From Streptomyces peucetius (GTDB lineage Bacteria; Actinomycetota; Actinomycetes; Streptomycetales; Streptomycetaceae): a DNA stretch of 64,000 nt. Where the stretch lies: the NCBI RefSeq assembly GCF_025854275.1, contig NZ_CP107567.1, forward strand, positions 4,650,001 through 4,714,000, read 5' to 3'. A model generated the notes under the pieces. It did no database searches. It was given only the letters and a program-made list of their open reading frames with translations, and had not been told where the DNA came from. The number at the start of each line of letters is the position of its first letter. Within the stretch, counting starts at the first letter, position 1. Both the position numbers and the translations under genes were made by a program. Below, one piece after another: positions 51,434 to 62,636 of this stretch.

Positions 51434-54076
51434 TTGAGATTGGGACGAGTGCGCGGTACCGCAATCGCCGCGGCGCTCGGTGTCGTAGCGGTCCTGGGCG
51501 TCCAGGGCATCGCGGGCGGCTCCGAAGCAGAGACACAAGCGCAGAACAAGACGGGCGAGGCTCCGTCGGCATACAGCGCACGTGCCGACGAGACCGGCCC
51601 GGTCAAGAGCAAGGTGCACAAGCTCGCCCTCACGTCCAAGGGCCGTGGCGAGGCCACCCTGTCGCGGCGTACCACCGAGCCGTTCGGCATGCTCGGTGTG
51701 TCGTGGCCCGACCCGGACGCCGAGATCGAGGGCACGATCGAGGCCCGCGCCCGTGACTCGGAGACCGGTAAGTGGTCCGACTGGATCGAACTGGAGCCGT
51801 ACCTGCCCGGCCTGGACGGCGAGCGTCCCGCGGAGCGCGGCTCGACCGAGCCCGTCTGGGTGGGACACTCCGACGGCGCCGAGGTGCGGGTGAGCGACGG
51901 GGCGGCCTCCGGCAAGCTGCCGTCCGGCCTTCGCCTCGACATGGTCGACCCGATCGCGGAGGACGGCGCGAAGCAGGCCGGAGACGACCTGAACGCCGAG
52001 CCGGCCGCCTTTGCCGCTGCCGCGGCCGAGCCGGGCCCGCCGTCCACCGTTCCGCAGCCGCCGGTCGTCACCCGGGCCGAGTGGGGCGCCGACGAGAGCC
52101 TCAACGACGAGGGCCCGATCTACCTGGAGAACGGCGTCATCAAGGCCGCCTTCGTGCACCACACCGCCACTGGCGAGTACTCCTGCACGGAGTCGGCGGC
52201 CATCGTCCGGTCGCTGCACGTTTACCACGTGAAGACCAACGGCTGGCGCGACCTGGGCTACAACTTCCTCGTCGACAAGTGCGGCACGATCTTCGAGGGC
52301 CGCCAGGGCGGCATCGACCAGCCCGTCCAGGGCGCGCACACCTACGGCTTCAACTCCGAGTCGACGGGCGTCTCCGTCATCGGCGACTACACGGACGTCG
52401 GCGCGTCCGACGCCGCGCAGACGTCGGTGGCGCGGATGGCCGCGTACAAGCTCGGCCAGTACGGGGGTGACCCGGCGGGCAAGACGATGCTGGTCGCCGG
52501 CGCCACGCAGACGAACTACCACGGGCAGCGTTTCACCGCCGGGCAGTCGTACGAGTTCGACCAGATCTCCGGTCACCGCGACGGCTTCAACACCCAGTGC
52601 CCGGGCATGAAGCTGTACCCGCAGCTGCCCACCATCCGCACGCTGGCCGCCGGTCCCGTGCAGAACCTCAAGGTGACCTCGGTGGGAGGTGGCGCCGTTG
52701 CGGTCGGCAGCGGTTACGAGAGCCCCGGGCCGGTCACCGTCAACTGGTCCACCACCACGCCCAGCTCGCTGATCTCCAGGTTCGAGCTGCTGGTCGACGG
52801 TGCGACGGCGGCGACCGTCGAGGGGAACGCGCGCAAGGCCACGGCGACGCTGACGCCCGGCACGCACCGGGTGTCGGTCAAGGCCGTGCACCAGTCCGGA
52901 AAGGCGACCTCCGTCACCGCGGCAACGGTGACGGTGCCCCACCCGAAGAGCTACTTCCCGGTGACGCCGAAGCGGCTGATGGACACCCGTATCGGTCTGG
53001 GTGTGCCGAAGGCGCCGGTCGGTGACGGCGGTGTCGTCACCCTCGACGTCGCAGGCGTCCAGGGCATCCCGGCCACCGGCGTCGGTGCGGTGGTGCTGAA
53101 CGTGACGGCGACCCAGCCCACGGCCCCGCACAGCTATGTGTCGGTCTACCCCGACGGCACGGAGCGTACGAGCGCCTCCAGCCTCAACTTCGTGCAGGGC
53201 CAGACGAAGCCGAACCTGGTGATCGTGCCGCTCGTCAACGGCAAGGTGAACTTCTACAACCGGGACGGAACGGTCCACCTGATCGCCGACGTCACCGGCT
53301 ACTACATGAGCGGTGCCGCCGCCGCAGACGGGGCGACGCACTTCCCGGTGACGCCGCAGCGGCTGATGGACACCCGTAGCGGTCTGGGTGTGCCGAAGGC
53401 GCCGGTCGGTGACGGTGGTGTCGTCACCCTCCAGGTCGCGGGTGTCCAGGACGTGCCGGCCGACGTCAGCGCGGTCGTGCTGAACGTGACGGCGACCCAG
53501 CCCACGGCTCCGCACAGCTATGTGGCGGTCTACCCGGACGGCACGGAGCGTACGAGCGCGTCCAGCCTCAACTTCGTGCAGGGCCAGACGACGCCGAACC
53601 TGGTGATCGTGCCGGTGGTCAACGGCAAGGTGAACTTCTACAACTGGGACGGAACGGTCCACCTGATCGCCGACGTCACCGGGTACTTCAGGGCGGGCGG
53701 CGAAGGCGCGTCTCACTACAACCTCACGCCGAAGCGGCTGATGGACACCCGTAGCGGTCTGGGTGTGCCGAAGGCGCCGGTCGGTGACGGCGGTGTCGTC
53801 ACCCTCCAGGTCTCCGGCGTCCAGGGCGTCCCCGCGTCGGGTGTGACCGCGGTCGTGCTGAACGTGACGGCGACCCAGCCCACCGCCCCGCACAGCTACG
53901 CGGCGGTCTACCCGGACGGCACGGCGCGCACGAGCGCGTCCAGCCTGAACTATGTGCAGGGGGAGACCGTCCCCAACCTGGTGATCGTGCCGGTGGTCAA
54001 CGGCAAGATCAACTTCTACAACTGGGACGGAACGGTCCACCTGATCGCGGACATCACGGGCTACTTCAGCAAGTGA
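51434..54076 (+). CDS. Secreted N-acetylmuramoyl-L-alanine amidase (PGRP type) with three repeats
   Basis: An 880-residue exported protein. I chose the TTG at 51434 (LRLGRVRGTAIAAALGVVAV), which starts directly with a signal peptide and has AGGGGTGGGG upstream; open frame exists to 51365. The amidase domain at about residues 215-400 has zinc ligands in AAFVHHTATGEYSC and ISGHRDGFNTQCPG. A fibronectin-like segment (410-500) follows, then three tandem repeats of about 120-125 residues, each starting PxRLMDTRxGLGVPKAPVGD and ending VHLIADVTGYF or VHLIADITGYF. The repeats probably bind the cell wall. It should cleave the stem peptide from glycan in the wall. Confidence 0.9.
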   Translation: MRLGRVRGTAIAAALGVVAVLGVQGIAGGSEAETQAQNKTGEAPSAYSARADETGPVKSKVHKLALTSKGRGEATLSRRTTEPFGMLGVSWPDPDAEIEGTIEARARDSETGKWSDWIELEPYLPGLDGERPAERGSTEPVWVGHSDGAEVRVSDGAASGKLPSGLRLDMVDPIAEDGAKQAGDDLNAEPAAFAAAAAEPGPPSTVPQPPVVTRAEWGADESLNDEGPIYLENGVIKAAFVHHTATGEYSCTESAAIVRSLHVYHVKTNGWRDLGYNFLVDKCGTIFEGRQGGIDQPVQGAHTYGFNSESTGVSVIGDYTDVGASDAAQTSVARMAAYKLGQYGGDPAGKTMLVAGATQTNYHGQRFTAGQSYEFDQISGHRDGFNTQCPGMKLYPQLPTIRTLAAGPVQNLKVTSVGGGAVAVGSGYESPGPVTVNWSTTTPSSLISRFELLVDGATAATVEGNARKATATLTPGTHRVSVKAVHQSGKATSVTAATVTVPHPKSYFPVTPKRLMDTRIGLGVPKAPVGDGGVVTLDVAGVQGIPATGVGAVVLNVTATQPTAPHSYVSVYPDGTERTSASSLNFVQGQTKPNLVIVPLVNGKVNFYNRDGTVHLIADVTGYYMSGAAAADGATHFPVTPQRLMDTRSGLGVPKAPVGDGGVVTLQVAGVQDVPADVSAVVLNVTATQPTAPHSYVAVYPDGTERTSASSLNFVQGQTTPNLVIVPVVNGKVNFYNWDGTVHLIADVTGYFRAGGEGASHYNLTPKRLMDTRSGLGVPKAPVGDGGVVTLQVSGVQGVPASGVTAVVLNVTATQPTAPHSYAAVYPDGTARTSASSLNYVQGETVPNLVIVPVVNGKINFYNWDGTVHLIADITGYFSK
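52961..54073 (+). repeat. Three tandem about 370-bp coding repeats
   Basis: Copies begin near 52964, 53347 and 53728. Long stretches (for example GGTCTGGGTGTGCCGAAGGC in each) are identical in DNA as well as protein, which points to recent duplication or gene conversion. Confidence 0.9.
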
Positions 54077-54102
54077 TGTGACGCGGGAGCTGTGAACGAC
54101 AC

Positions 54103-54141
54103 AGCGGGATGTTCCGGGGCCTCGCCCTGGAACATCCCGCT
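54103..54141 (+). terminator. Terminator after the amidase gene
   Basis: A perfect 13-bp stem AGCGGGATGTTCC with GGAACATCCCGCT and a 13-base loop, 27 bases past the stop. Confidence 0.8.
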
Positions 54142-54159
54142 GCGTCGTTTCCGCGCCAG

Positions 54160-54267
54160 GTTTCTGGGTGGGGTTCTGCACCGGGGTCCGCGTGAGGATC
54201 CGCGTGAGGTTCTGCGTGAGGATCCGGGTGGGGTCCCGCGCCGGGTCTCATGACGGGTCTCGCATCG
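54160..54267. repeat. Nine-unit degenerate 12-bp tandem repeat
   Basis: Units such as GGATCCGCGTGA, GGTTCTGCGTGA and GGATCCGGGTGG repeat with a strict 12-base period. The array crosses the stop codon of the PIG-L gene (54248), so its last units encode the C-terminus of that protein. Confidence 0.8.
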
Positions 54268-56476
54268 CGATCCGTGCGGGTGGCGCTGCCGGGTCCTGGC
54301 CCGCCGTGGCCGCCGCCGTGCCCGGAGACCAGTTCCACGGGTGGGCGTCCGGTCCCAGCCCCACGACCGTGGGCCCGACGGCGTCGACGTGCAGCGCCGG
54401 AGCGTCCAGGGACAGCGCGCCGGCGGTACGGGTCAGCAGCCGGCCGGCGTGGTGCAGCTGGATCCGGCCGTGCAGGTCCCGCCCGAGCAGAACGTGGCCC
54501 AGCGGCCCTGCGGCGTCCGGCCCGGCGGCTTCGGGCGCTGCGGCCGCGGTGAGCGGCCCGTACCCGTCGAAGCGGATGCCGGGGAGCCGCTCGCCGGCCG
54601 CCGTGTACCGGACCGCCTCGGGGGACGCACTGCCGCGCGAGTCCGTCGGCGACTCACGCCGCCACGGCGCCTCCGTCCGGTACAGCAGCTGCACGGAGCC
54701 GCCCGTTCCCGGACCCGCCAGCACGGCGGGCCGGTCCACGGCGGCCGGGAGCCGGCCGGCGGGGCGGTGGCGCAGCGGCTCGCCGGGTGCGTCCTGCGTC
54801 CAGTGGTGGACCGTGTCGTGCCCCGTACCGAAGACATGGACCCGGCCGGCGCCGTCCACCACGGCGGACAGACCGTCCTGGACCGCGGCGTCCCCGTCCA
54901 GCGCATGCCACGCGCCCCAGCCGCCGTCGGCGTCACGGACCCGGCTGCTCACGCCCTTGTCGGCGTTGCGCACGAACAGATGGACCCGCCCGTCGGGCGC
55001 GGCGACGGCGACCGGCACACCGATGCGCCGCCCACGGCTGTCCGAGCGCTCCGGGTTCCCCAGCCCCCGCCATGCGTGGAACCCCCCGCCCGGCGTGCGC
55101 TGCTCGAGCAGCACGATCTCCCGGGCGTTGCCCCCTCGGTGTCCGTTGAGTTCGGAGAACCGCAGTGCGAAGACGAGCCGTCGGCCGTCCGCCAGTGCCG
55201 CCGTTCCCAGCGTCGGCGCGAGCGGTCCGCCGCCGAGATCGTCCGGCTCGCCCCAGTTCCCGCTGCCCCGCTCGGTCTCCCGCCAGCGCACGGCACGCAG
55301 TCCCAGCACCCCGTAGGCGACGAGGCGGCCGTCCGGCTCGGTGGCGACGGCCGGTCGGGCGCCGGGATAGCGGTGGTGCGTCGACCGCACCCAGCCCTTC
55401 TTGTTGGTCAGGGGCCGGGTCCCGCCGACGTTGTAGTCGCCGCAGCCCCCGCTGTTGCCGCACTCCCAGTCCGGGTCGCCGCCGTAGGGGACGAGGTTCG
55501 CCGCCTTTCGCGCGATCACCCGCTGCGGCAGGTTCTTCGGCCAGTGCCGGTTGTAGTAGCCGCGGAAGGAGGTCGCGACGAAGGCCGGTATCCCGCCGCC
55601 GTCCTTGGTGCTCTCGGCGACCCAGCGCACCATGGCCGCCCAGCTGAAGCACGCCACGGCGGTGTGGTCGGCGTGGTCCGAGAAGCCGGGCTGCTCGCTG
55701 TCCCGCTTGCGGGTCGCCTCGTCGCTGAACTGGATGTCCGGATCGGGGTCGAGGGTGTGGATCACGGTCGGCCGGTACCGCTCCATCAAACCCACGAGGA
55801 CGTCTATGAGGTCGTCGTAGTCGTAGCTGTCGGCCCGGCGGACGGGGGAGTCGTCGGCGATCGCCGTCCGTATGCTCAGCGCGCGGTCGTGCCAGAGACT
55901 GGGCAGGGCCGTCCAGCGGCGCGGGGCGTGCATCGACAGATTGATGAAGACCAGCTCGACGCGGCGGTTGCCGTGGGCGAGCGTGTTGATCTCCGCCCGC
56001 CGGTCGCCGCGCAGGGTGGCGACGCCCTTCTGCCACTGGGCGAACTTGTCCAGGCCGAGCAGGCTCGCGTACGCCTGGCGCAGGCCCTGGTGACGGGCGG
56101 AGGAGTAGGCGCCCTTGTCGGCGGGCTCGTCGTCCCGCCCCGGTATGTGGTTGATGCCGTTGTGCTCGCCGGCCGTGACGTAGACGCAGACCAGGGGGAC
56201 ACCCGAGTCCAGCATCAGCTGGGCGTCCGGGTTCATGAAGTACAGGTCGTCGTCCGGGTGGGCGAGTATCTGCATCAGTTGCGCGCGCCGCGAGGTGGTG
56301 ATGTGCATCCCGGGAGCCGGATCGGCCACGGGGCCGGTGCGCCGGGGAGACGGTACGGAACACGACGTGAGCGCGGTGGAGGCGGCCGCAGCCAGAGCGG
56401 CCATGGCCGCGACGACGCTGCGCCGCCGGGGCCGGTTCGCGGCAGGGCTCCGCCCTGACACAGCTCTCTCGTTCAC
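54248..56476 (-). CDS. PIG-L family deacetylase lipoprotein with beta-propeller
   Basis: A 742-residue protein. The N-terminus has a twin-arginine-like PRRRSVVAAMAALA stretch and a lipobox-like ALTSC at about residue 39. The PIG-L zinc deacetylase domain (about 68-340) shows the motif LAHPDDDLYFMNPDAQLM and FSDHADHTAVA. From about 370 a repeat-rich region (PDGRLVAYGVLG, DGRRLVFALRF, PDGRVHLFVRN, GAGRVHVFGTG) forms a propeller like those of PLL-type lectins. It probably removes acetyl groups from an N-acetyl sugar outside the membrane. GTG at 56476 is the start. Confidence 0.88.
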   Translation of the reverse strand: MNERAVSGRSPAANRPRRRSVVAAMAALAAAASTALTSCSVPSPRRTGPVADPAPGMHITTSRRAQLMQILAHPDDDLYFMNPDAQLMLDSGVPLVCVYVTAGEHNGINHIPGRDDEPADKGAYSSARHQGLRQAYASLLGLDKFAQWQKGVATLRGDRRAEINTLAHGNRRVELVFINLSMHAPRRWTALPSLWHDRALSIRTAIADDSPVRRADSYDYDDLIDVLVGLMERYRPTVIHTLDPDPDIQFSDEATRKRDSEQPGFSDHADHTAVACFSWAAMVRWVAESTKDGGGIPAFVATSFRGYYNRHWPKNLPQRVIARKAANLVPYGGDPDWECGNSGGCGDYNVGGTRPLTNKKGWVRSTHHRYPGARPAVATEPDGRLVAYGVLGLRAVRWRETERGSGNWGEPDDLGGGPLAPTLGTAALADGRRLVFALRFSELNGHRGGNAREIVLLEQRTPGGGFHAWRGLGNPERSDSRGRRIGVPVAVAAPDGRVHLFVRNADKGVSSRVRDADGGWGAWHALDGDAAVQDGLSAVVDGAGRVHVFGTGHDTVHHWTQDAPGEPLRHRPAGRLPAAVDRPAVLAGPGTGGSVQLLYRTEAPWRRESPTDSRGSASPEAVRYTAAGERLPGIRFDGYGPLTAAAAPEAAGPDAAGPLGHVLLGRDLHGRIQLHHAGRLLTRTAGALSLDAPALHVDAVGPTVVGLGPDAHPWNWSPGTAAATAGQDPAAPPARIAMRDPS

Positions 56477-56663
56477 TTGTCCTGCTCCGTCCGCTTCCCC
56501 CCGCAGCGCACGGGCGTTCGCCCCCGTCTGCGTACCGTGAAACTGCCCAGGTCGCGGCCGGCCCGGTCGAGGCCGTGCGCCGCGATCAACTAGACGGCGG
56601 ACGGGGGCCGCGGGTTGCCTGCGCGTTCGCTTCCTGTTCGAGTGGGTTTGCTCACGGGTGTGC

Positions 56664-57820
56664 TCACGGCCGCGGCAGCGTGACCCCGAAAGCGTCGCCG
56701 TTGGTGCCGGCCGCCCAGCCCATCGACTCCTCGGACAGCACGGTCGCGGACTCCAGCGTTCCCGGCCGCACCTTGACGACCGTCACCGTGCCGGGCCCGT
56801 TCCCCGGTGCGCCGATCAGGGCTTCGTCCCTGCCGTTGCCGTCGGTGTCCAGGGCTCCGACGGTCCAGCCGAAGTGGTCGTCCGTGGCGTTGATGCCGGG
56901 CACACCGGCAGTGTCCTGCTCGATCCACACGGCTCCGGAGGCGGAGATCCCGTTGTCCGTGCCGCCGAAAAGCACCAGGGATGCACCGGAGCCCGCAGCG
57001 GTGCCGAGTTTCTCGCTGCGCATACCAGCTACGAGGTCGTCGATGCCGTCGCCGTCGAAGTCGCCGGCTGCCAGGGACGAGGCGAAGTAGTCCTCGGTCT
57101 CCGGGGCGCCGGAGATGCCGGGGGTGTCCTGGTCGAAGACACCGACCCGGGCGGGGGACAGCCCCTGTGCGTCGGCGTACAGCACCGCCAGCCGTCCTGC
57201 CGCGCCGGAGTCACGGACCTTCTCGTCGGAAGCGCCGATGGCCACGTCGACGTACTCGTCGTCGTTGAAGCGGCCGACGGCCAGTGCACTGCCGGCGAAC
57301 TCTCCTATGCCGTCGACGCGTCCGGCGTCGAGGTAGGCACTCGACGCGGGGGAGTCGTCGATCGGGCCGAACAGCACATGGACGGACCCGCGATCCGAAC
57401 TGCCGGCTATCTGCTCGCCCATGGTGGCCACGACCAGGTCGCCGGTGCCATCGCCGTTGACGTCGCCGACGGCGAGTTGTTCCCCGAAGCGGTCCTCCGG
57501 CTCCGGTGTGCCAGGCACCTGAGGCGTTGTCTGGTCGATGTAGTGCGTGGCGGCGGCGGAGAGGCCATCGGCGGAGCCGAGCATCACCTTGACGGTGCCG
57601 GCATTGCTGGCGCCGCCGGCATGGTCGAGGGGCTGTCCGACTGCCAGATCGTCGTAACCGTCGTTGTTGAGGTCGCCCGCCGCCAGCGAGTACGCAAAGA
57701 TCTCGTCCCACCCGACCGCGCCCGGATAGCTCGCGGTGTCCTCGGTGTAGATGTTCGTTCGGGTGCCGTGGATGCCGCCGGACGTTCCGTAGTGGACCGA
57801 CAGCAGGCCGGCCCCCTGGG
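56664..57820 (-). pseudogene. FG-GAP repeat secreted protein, N-terminally truncated
   Basis: Five FG-GAP blades with calcium-binding loops are visible (for example AAGDLNNDGYDDLAVG, AVGDVNGDGTGDLVVA and AAGDFDGDGIDDLVAG), ending GDAFGVTLPRP. There is no signal peptide: at about 57820 the sequence turns into an RHS gene of the opposite strand, and the frame simply runs on antisense to it. Related proteins are secreted or wall-linked seven-bladed propellers. Confidence 0.82.
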
Positions 57821-60800
57821 TGGCACGGACGGCAAGCTGCGCGGTGAGTTCTGGAACGGCTCGCCCACCCCCGTGACCACGTCCCAGCCCGTCAACGACG
57901 GTGCCTGGCACCACGCTGCCCTGACCGCCGCAGGCAACACACAGACGCTCTACCTCGACGGCGCCGAGGTCGGCACCATCACCGGGGAGATCACCCAGTA
58001 CGACCAGCGCTTCGTCTACCTCGGAGCGGGCTACTGGCGAAGCTGGCCCGCGGTCTCGGGCGACATCGGCCATTTCACCGGCGACATCGACGAGGCGGCT
58101 GTCTACGCACGCCCGCTCGGTGCCCGCACCGTGGCACAGCACCATGCGTCCGGTTCCGCCGCCCAGCAGCTCACCCAGGTGACGCTGCCCAGCGACCGGA
58201 TCCACTCCGAAGTGCAGTACGACACCGCGCACGACCGGGTGTCGTCCTACACCGACGCCAATGGCGGCACCTACCTGCTCTCCGGCCACAAGTTGACCGA
58301 CGCCGAAGGCAAACCCGCCACCGACGACCAGGAAGCGGTGCCCGCCGACCCGTCGGCCACCGTGACGGTCACCGACCCGGCCCAGCGCACCTCAGCTACC
58401 GCTACGACCCGCTCCAGGGCAACCGGCTCATCGCCCAGACCGACGCCGCAGGCAACACCGCCCACTTCGGATACGACACCGGGGGCTTCCTCGCCACGAC
58501 GACCGGTCCTGACGGTACGGTCACCCGACTCGGTCACGACAAGCGCGGCAACAAGATCTCCCAGACCACCTGTCGGGACGCCGACGACGAAGCGAGCTGC
58601 CACACCCGGTACTTCGAGTACTTCCTCAATGAGGCCGACCCGCTCGACCCGCGCAACGACCAGCTGATCGCCGAACGCGATGCCCGCTCGTCGAGCGCGA
58701 CGGACAACACCTACCGGCACCGCCTACGGTTACAGCGCCGCGGGCGACCGAGTGTCCACCACCACCCCGGCCACCGCGGACTTCCCCGACGGCCGCTCGG
58801 TGCGCCACACCTTCACGGCCGGCACCGAGACCGCGATCGGCGGCGGGACCGTCCCTGCCGGACTCCTGGCGACGACCACCGATACCAAGGGCGGCACGAC
58901 CACACGGGCCTACACCGCCGCGGGCGACCTCGCCCGGGTGACCGATCCAGCCGGACTGGTCACCGAGTACACGTACGACGCGCTGGGCCGCCAGACCGGC
59001 AGCTCGGTGAAGTCCGATGCTCACCCCGAGGGAGTCACCGGCACCACCGTCTACGACGGTGAATCACGCCCGCTCACTGTCACCGGCCCGGTGGTCACCG
59101 ACCATGTCACCGGTGACACGCACCAGGCGAGAACCACCTACACGTACGACGCCGACGGCCGCCCGCTGAGCGAGGCCGTGTCCGACGAGGCCGGCGACGA
59201 CGCCACCCGCACGACCAGGCGGGCCTACGACTCGCACGGCCGGCTCGTCACCGTCACCGACCCGGCGGGGAGGATCGAGTCGTACGCCTACGACGCCCAC
59301 GGCCACCAGACCTCCCGCACCCTCCCCGGTGACCGCACGTTCCGCTACGCCTATACGGCCCTCGGCCACCTCGCCGAGGTCACCTTCACCGGCTTCACGG
59401 GTGATCCGAACAGCCCGACGGCACCCAGCGACGTGGTGCTCGACTCCTACGCGTACGACCCCGCAGGGCGCCTCGCGGAGCACACCGACGCAATGGGCCG
59501 CACCACTCGGCACACCTACTACGACGACGGACTGCCCGCCCGCGAGATCCTCGCGGGATTCCACGATCCGGACGGCACCACCCGCGACCTGGTCCTGAGT
59601 GAGCGCCACTACGACGCGGCCGGAAACCTCGTGAAGGAGACCACCGGCAACGGCTCGGTTACCGCGACGCACGACGTCGACGCCGCCGGGCGTGTGACCG
59701 CAGAGGTCCTCGACCCGGCCGGGCTGGCACGCCGCACCGCCTACACCTACGACGCCGCAGGCGCGGTGATCTCCGAGACCCGCACAGGCGCCGGAGGCAG
59801 CCGCACCGAGAAGGTCACCTACCAGCGCGACGTGACGGGAGCCGTCACCCGGCAGACCGTCGAGAACGGTGCCGACGACGTCGTCACCACCTGGGACGTC
59901 GACGACCGCGGTCTGGTCCTCTCGGAGACCTCCCCGCGCGGAAATGTCACCGGCGCCGATCCGGCCGCTCACACCACCCACCATGTCTATGACGTCCTCG
60001 GACGTCTGGTGGAGACCCGTGCGCCGCCGGTGATTGTGGAGACGCAGCAGAACGGCGCGGCCTCGGCCCGCCCGACCAGCCGCGTCGGTTACAACACCTT
60101 CGGCGAGACCACGTCGGCGAAGAGTCCGAACGGGCACACCGCCCGTACGTCGTACGACGACCTCGGCCGCCTCCTCACCACCACTCTGCCCGCCTACACC
60201 CCGCCGGGCAGCAGCACTCCGCTGGCCGCCACCACCAGCCGCACCTATGACGCGGCCGGCAACCTGGCGACGGAGACGGACGCCCTGGGCGGTGTCACCA
60301 CCTACACGTACGACCAGTTCGGCAACCTGGCCAAGGCCACCGGCCCCGCGCCGTCCGAGGGCGCTGCCGCTCCGGTCAGCACCTTCACGTACGACCTGCT
60401 GGGCGAGCAGCTCTCGGCCACCGGCTCGACAGGCTCCCGCACGGAGGCGACGTACGACGACCTCGGCCGGCAGATCACCTCGACCGTCTTCGAACGCCAC
60501 CCGGCCGCCGGTGTGTTCACGACGACGCTGACGTACGACGACCGCGGCAACCTGGTCTCGTCGACCAGCCCCACCGGCATCACGACGGCGGGCTCCTTCA
60601 ACGCGGCCGGCCAGCCGACCGCGACCACAGACGCTGCCGGGAAGAAGACCACCTACTCCTACGGCCCCACCGGACTGACCGACTCGGTCGCCACCCCGCA
60701 GGGCCGCACGACTCGCACTGCCCACGACCTCGCGGGCCGCGTCACGTCGGTCACCGACACCGACCCCGCCGGCACGGTGCTGCGCAGCCGGGCCTCCGCC

Positions 60801-62300
60801 TACGACGCGGAGGGCAACCCGGTCGAGGTGACCGACGAACTCGGCCACACCGTCCGCCAGTCGTACGATGCCGTCGGCCGGCTGACGAAGCTGGTGGAGC
60901 CGGTCGACGCCGACACGTCGATCACCACCACCTTCGGCTACGACGCCGAGGGCAACCGCACCCGGCTCACCGACGGACGAGGCAACACCACCTGGACCAC
61001 GTTCACCAGCCACGGTCTGCCCGAGTCTGTCGTCGAACCGGCCACGACTGCCCACCCGGGCGCGGCGGACCGCACCTACACCACGGTCTACGACATCGCC
61101 GGCCGACCGGTGAAGGAGATCCAGCCGGGCGGCGTCACCCAGCAGCGAACGTTCGACGCCCTGGGCCGCATCACCGAGGTCAGCGGTGCGGGCGCGGAGG
61201 CACCCACCACCCCGGACGTCTTCGGCTACGACCTGGCCGGCCGTGTCACCTCGGTGAACGCACCCGGCGGCACCAACACCTACACCTACGACGACCGCAG
61301 GAACCTGCTCTCCTCGTCCGGCCCGTCCGGCACGGCGACGTTCCGCTACGACGAGGAAGGCCGGCTGACCGGGCGTACGGACGCGGCGGGCGACGCGACG
61401 TTCGGCTACGACAGTGCGGGCCGGCTCAGCACGGCCGCCGACCCGCTGACCGGTACGACGCAGACGTACGGCTACGACGCCGCCTCCCGCCTGAGTTCCA
61501 TCGGCTACGGCTCCTCCGGCGCGACCCGGTCCCTCGCCTACGACGTCCTGGACCAGCTCGCCGCCGACACTCTCAAGGCACCGGACGGCACAACCACGGC
61601 GTCCGTCGGCTACAGCTACGACGACGCGGGCCGCCTCACGGGCAAGACCACCAGCGGTACAGCGGGCGCGGGAGAACAGAGCTACGCCTACGACTGGGCG
61701 GGCCGGCTCACGGGATGGACCGCGCAGGACGGCACGACCACGGCGTACACGTGGGACGCGTCCGGCAACCGGGCCGGTGCGGGCGACGTCACCGCCACGT
61801 ACGACGAGCGCAACAGGCTGCTCACGGCGGGCGACGTCTCCTACACCCATTCGGCCCGCGGCACCCGGACCGGCAGCAGCGGCCCGGGCGGTGCCACCAC
61901 CAGCGCGGCGTTCGACGCCCACGGCCGGATGGTCAGCAGTGACGGCACGGCCTACGCCTATGACGGCCTGGGCCGCCTGGTCAAGCAGGGCACGTCGGTT
62001 CTGAAGTACGCGGACCAGTCCAACAACCTGGTCAGCGGCAGTGGCCGTCTCGTCCTCCGCGGCCCCCACGGCGAGGCGGCGCTGGCGAGCGCGGCTGATG
62101 ACGGCAGCGGCGCGGCGGCGGTCCTGTCCGACCAGCACGGTGATGTGACGGGCGCCTTCGCCCCGTCCACGGGTGCGCTGTCCCGCTCCTCGGCGTACTC
62201 GCCCTTCGGCGAGGTCACCGAGAGCACGGGAGCGGTCGGAGTCCTCGGCTACCAGGGCGAGTTCACCGACCCGACCACCGGCCGGGTCAACATGCACGTC
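57820..62300 (+). pseudogene. RHS/YD-repeat gene, truncated at both ends and frameshifted
   Basis: The fragment begins in a LamG-type domain (GTDGKLRGEFWNGSPTPVTT, YLGAGYWRSWPAVSGDIGHF, DIDEAAVYARPL), then many YD repeats (for example ATYDDLGRQITS, YGYDAASRLSSIG) and the RHS-core motif VLGYQGEFTDPTTGRVNMHVR. Two frame changes are needed, near 58395 (between DPAQRT and LSYRYDPLQG) and near 58715 (between DNTY and GTAYGYSAAGDRV). The signal peptide and the C-terminal toxin domain that normally follows NMHARWYDP are both missing. The sequence continues into a truncated minus-strand gene at about 62300. Confidence 0.88.
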
Positions 62301-62302
62301 CG

Positions 62303-62636
62303 AGGGCAGTTCGACCTCGGCGAAGCCCTCGAGTGCGGTGGCGTCGATGGTGATCGAGTAGCCCTCGGACGGGATCGGAGCCGGGTTCGGCTCGACGTCC
62401 GGGTCGTAGGTGCCCGGCCCCTCCACCCTGATCTCCACGTTGTGCTCGGTGGGATCGACGTTGCCGCCGCTCAGCGACAGGTCGAGCTTGTCCGTCCCCT
62501 TGATGGTGACGGGCACCGGGGCTTCCTCGGCGTGCGCGGTTCCTGTGACCCCCACGGCGGCGACCGCCGCGGCAGCCAGGCCGGCGAGTGCCGTCCGGCG
62601 CCACGTGGAACGGGCGGAGACGCGTCTGATGTCCAC
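62303..62636 (-). pseudogene. Secreted protein, 5' part only
   Basis: The GTG at 62636 (GGAGGAA upstream) encodes a signal peptide STWRRTALAGLAAAAVAAVG ending HAEEAPVPV and about 70 mature residues (TIKGTDKLDLSLSGGNVDPT, then YSITIDATALEGFAEVELPS). The mature start resembles beta-sandwich wall proteins. The rest is cut off by the RHS remnant at about 62303. Confidence 0.75.

Noticed and set aside
52961..54073. CRISPR-like or transposon repeats
   Set aside because: The repeats are protein-coding modules with no regular short spacers. No CRISPR array was seen anywhere in the window.
57820..62300. Active polymorphic RHS toxin system
   Set aside because: Signal peptide, C-terminal toxin domain and any immunity gene are missing and the reading frame is broken twice.
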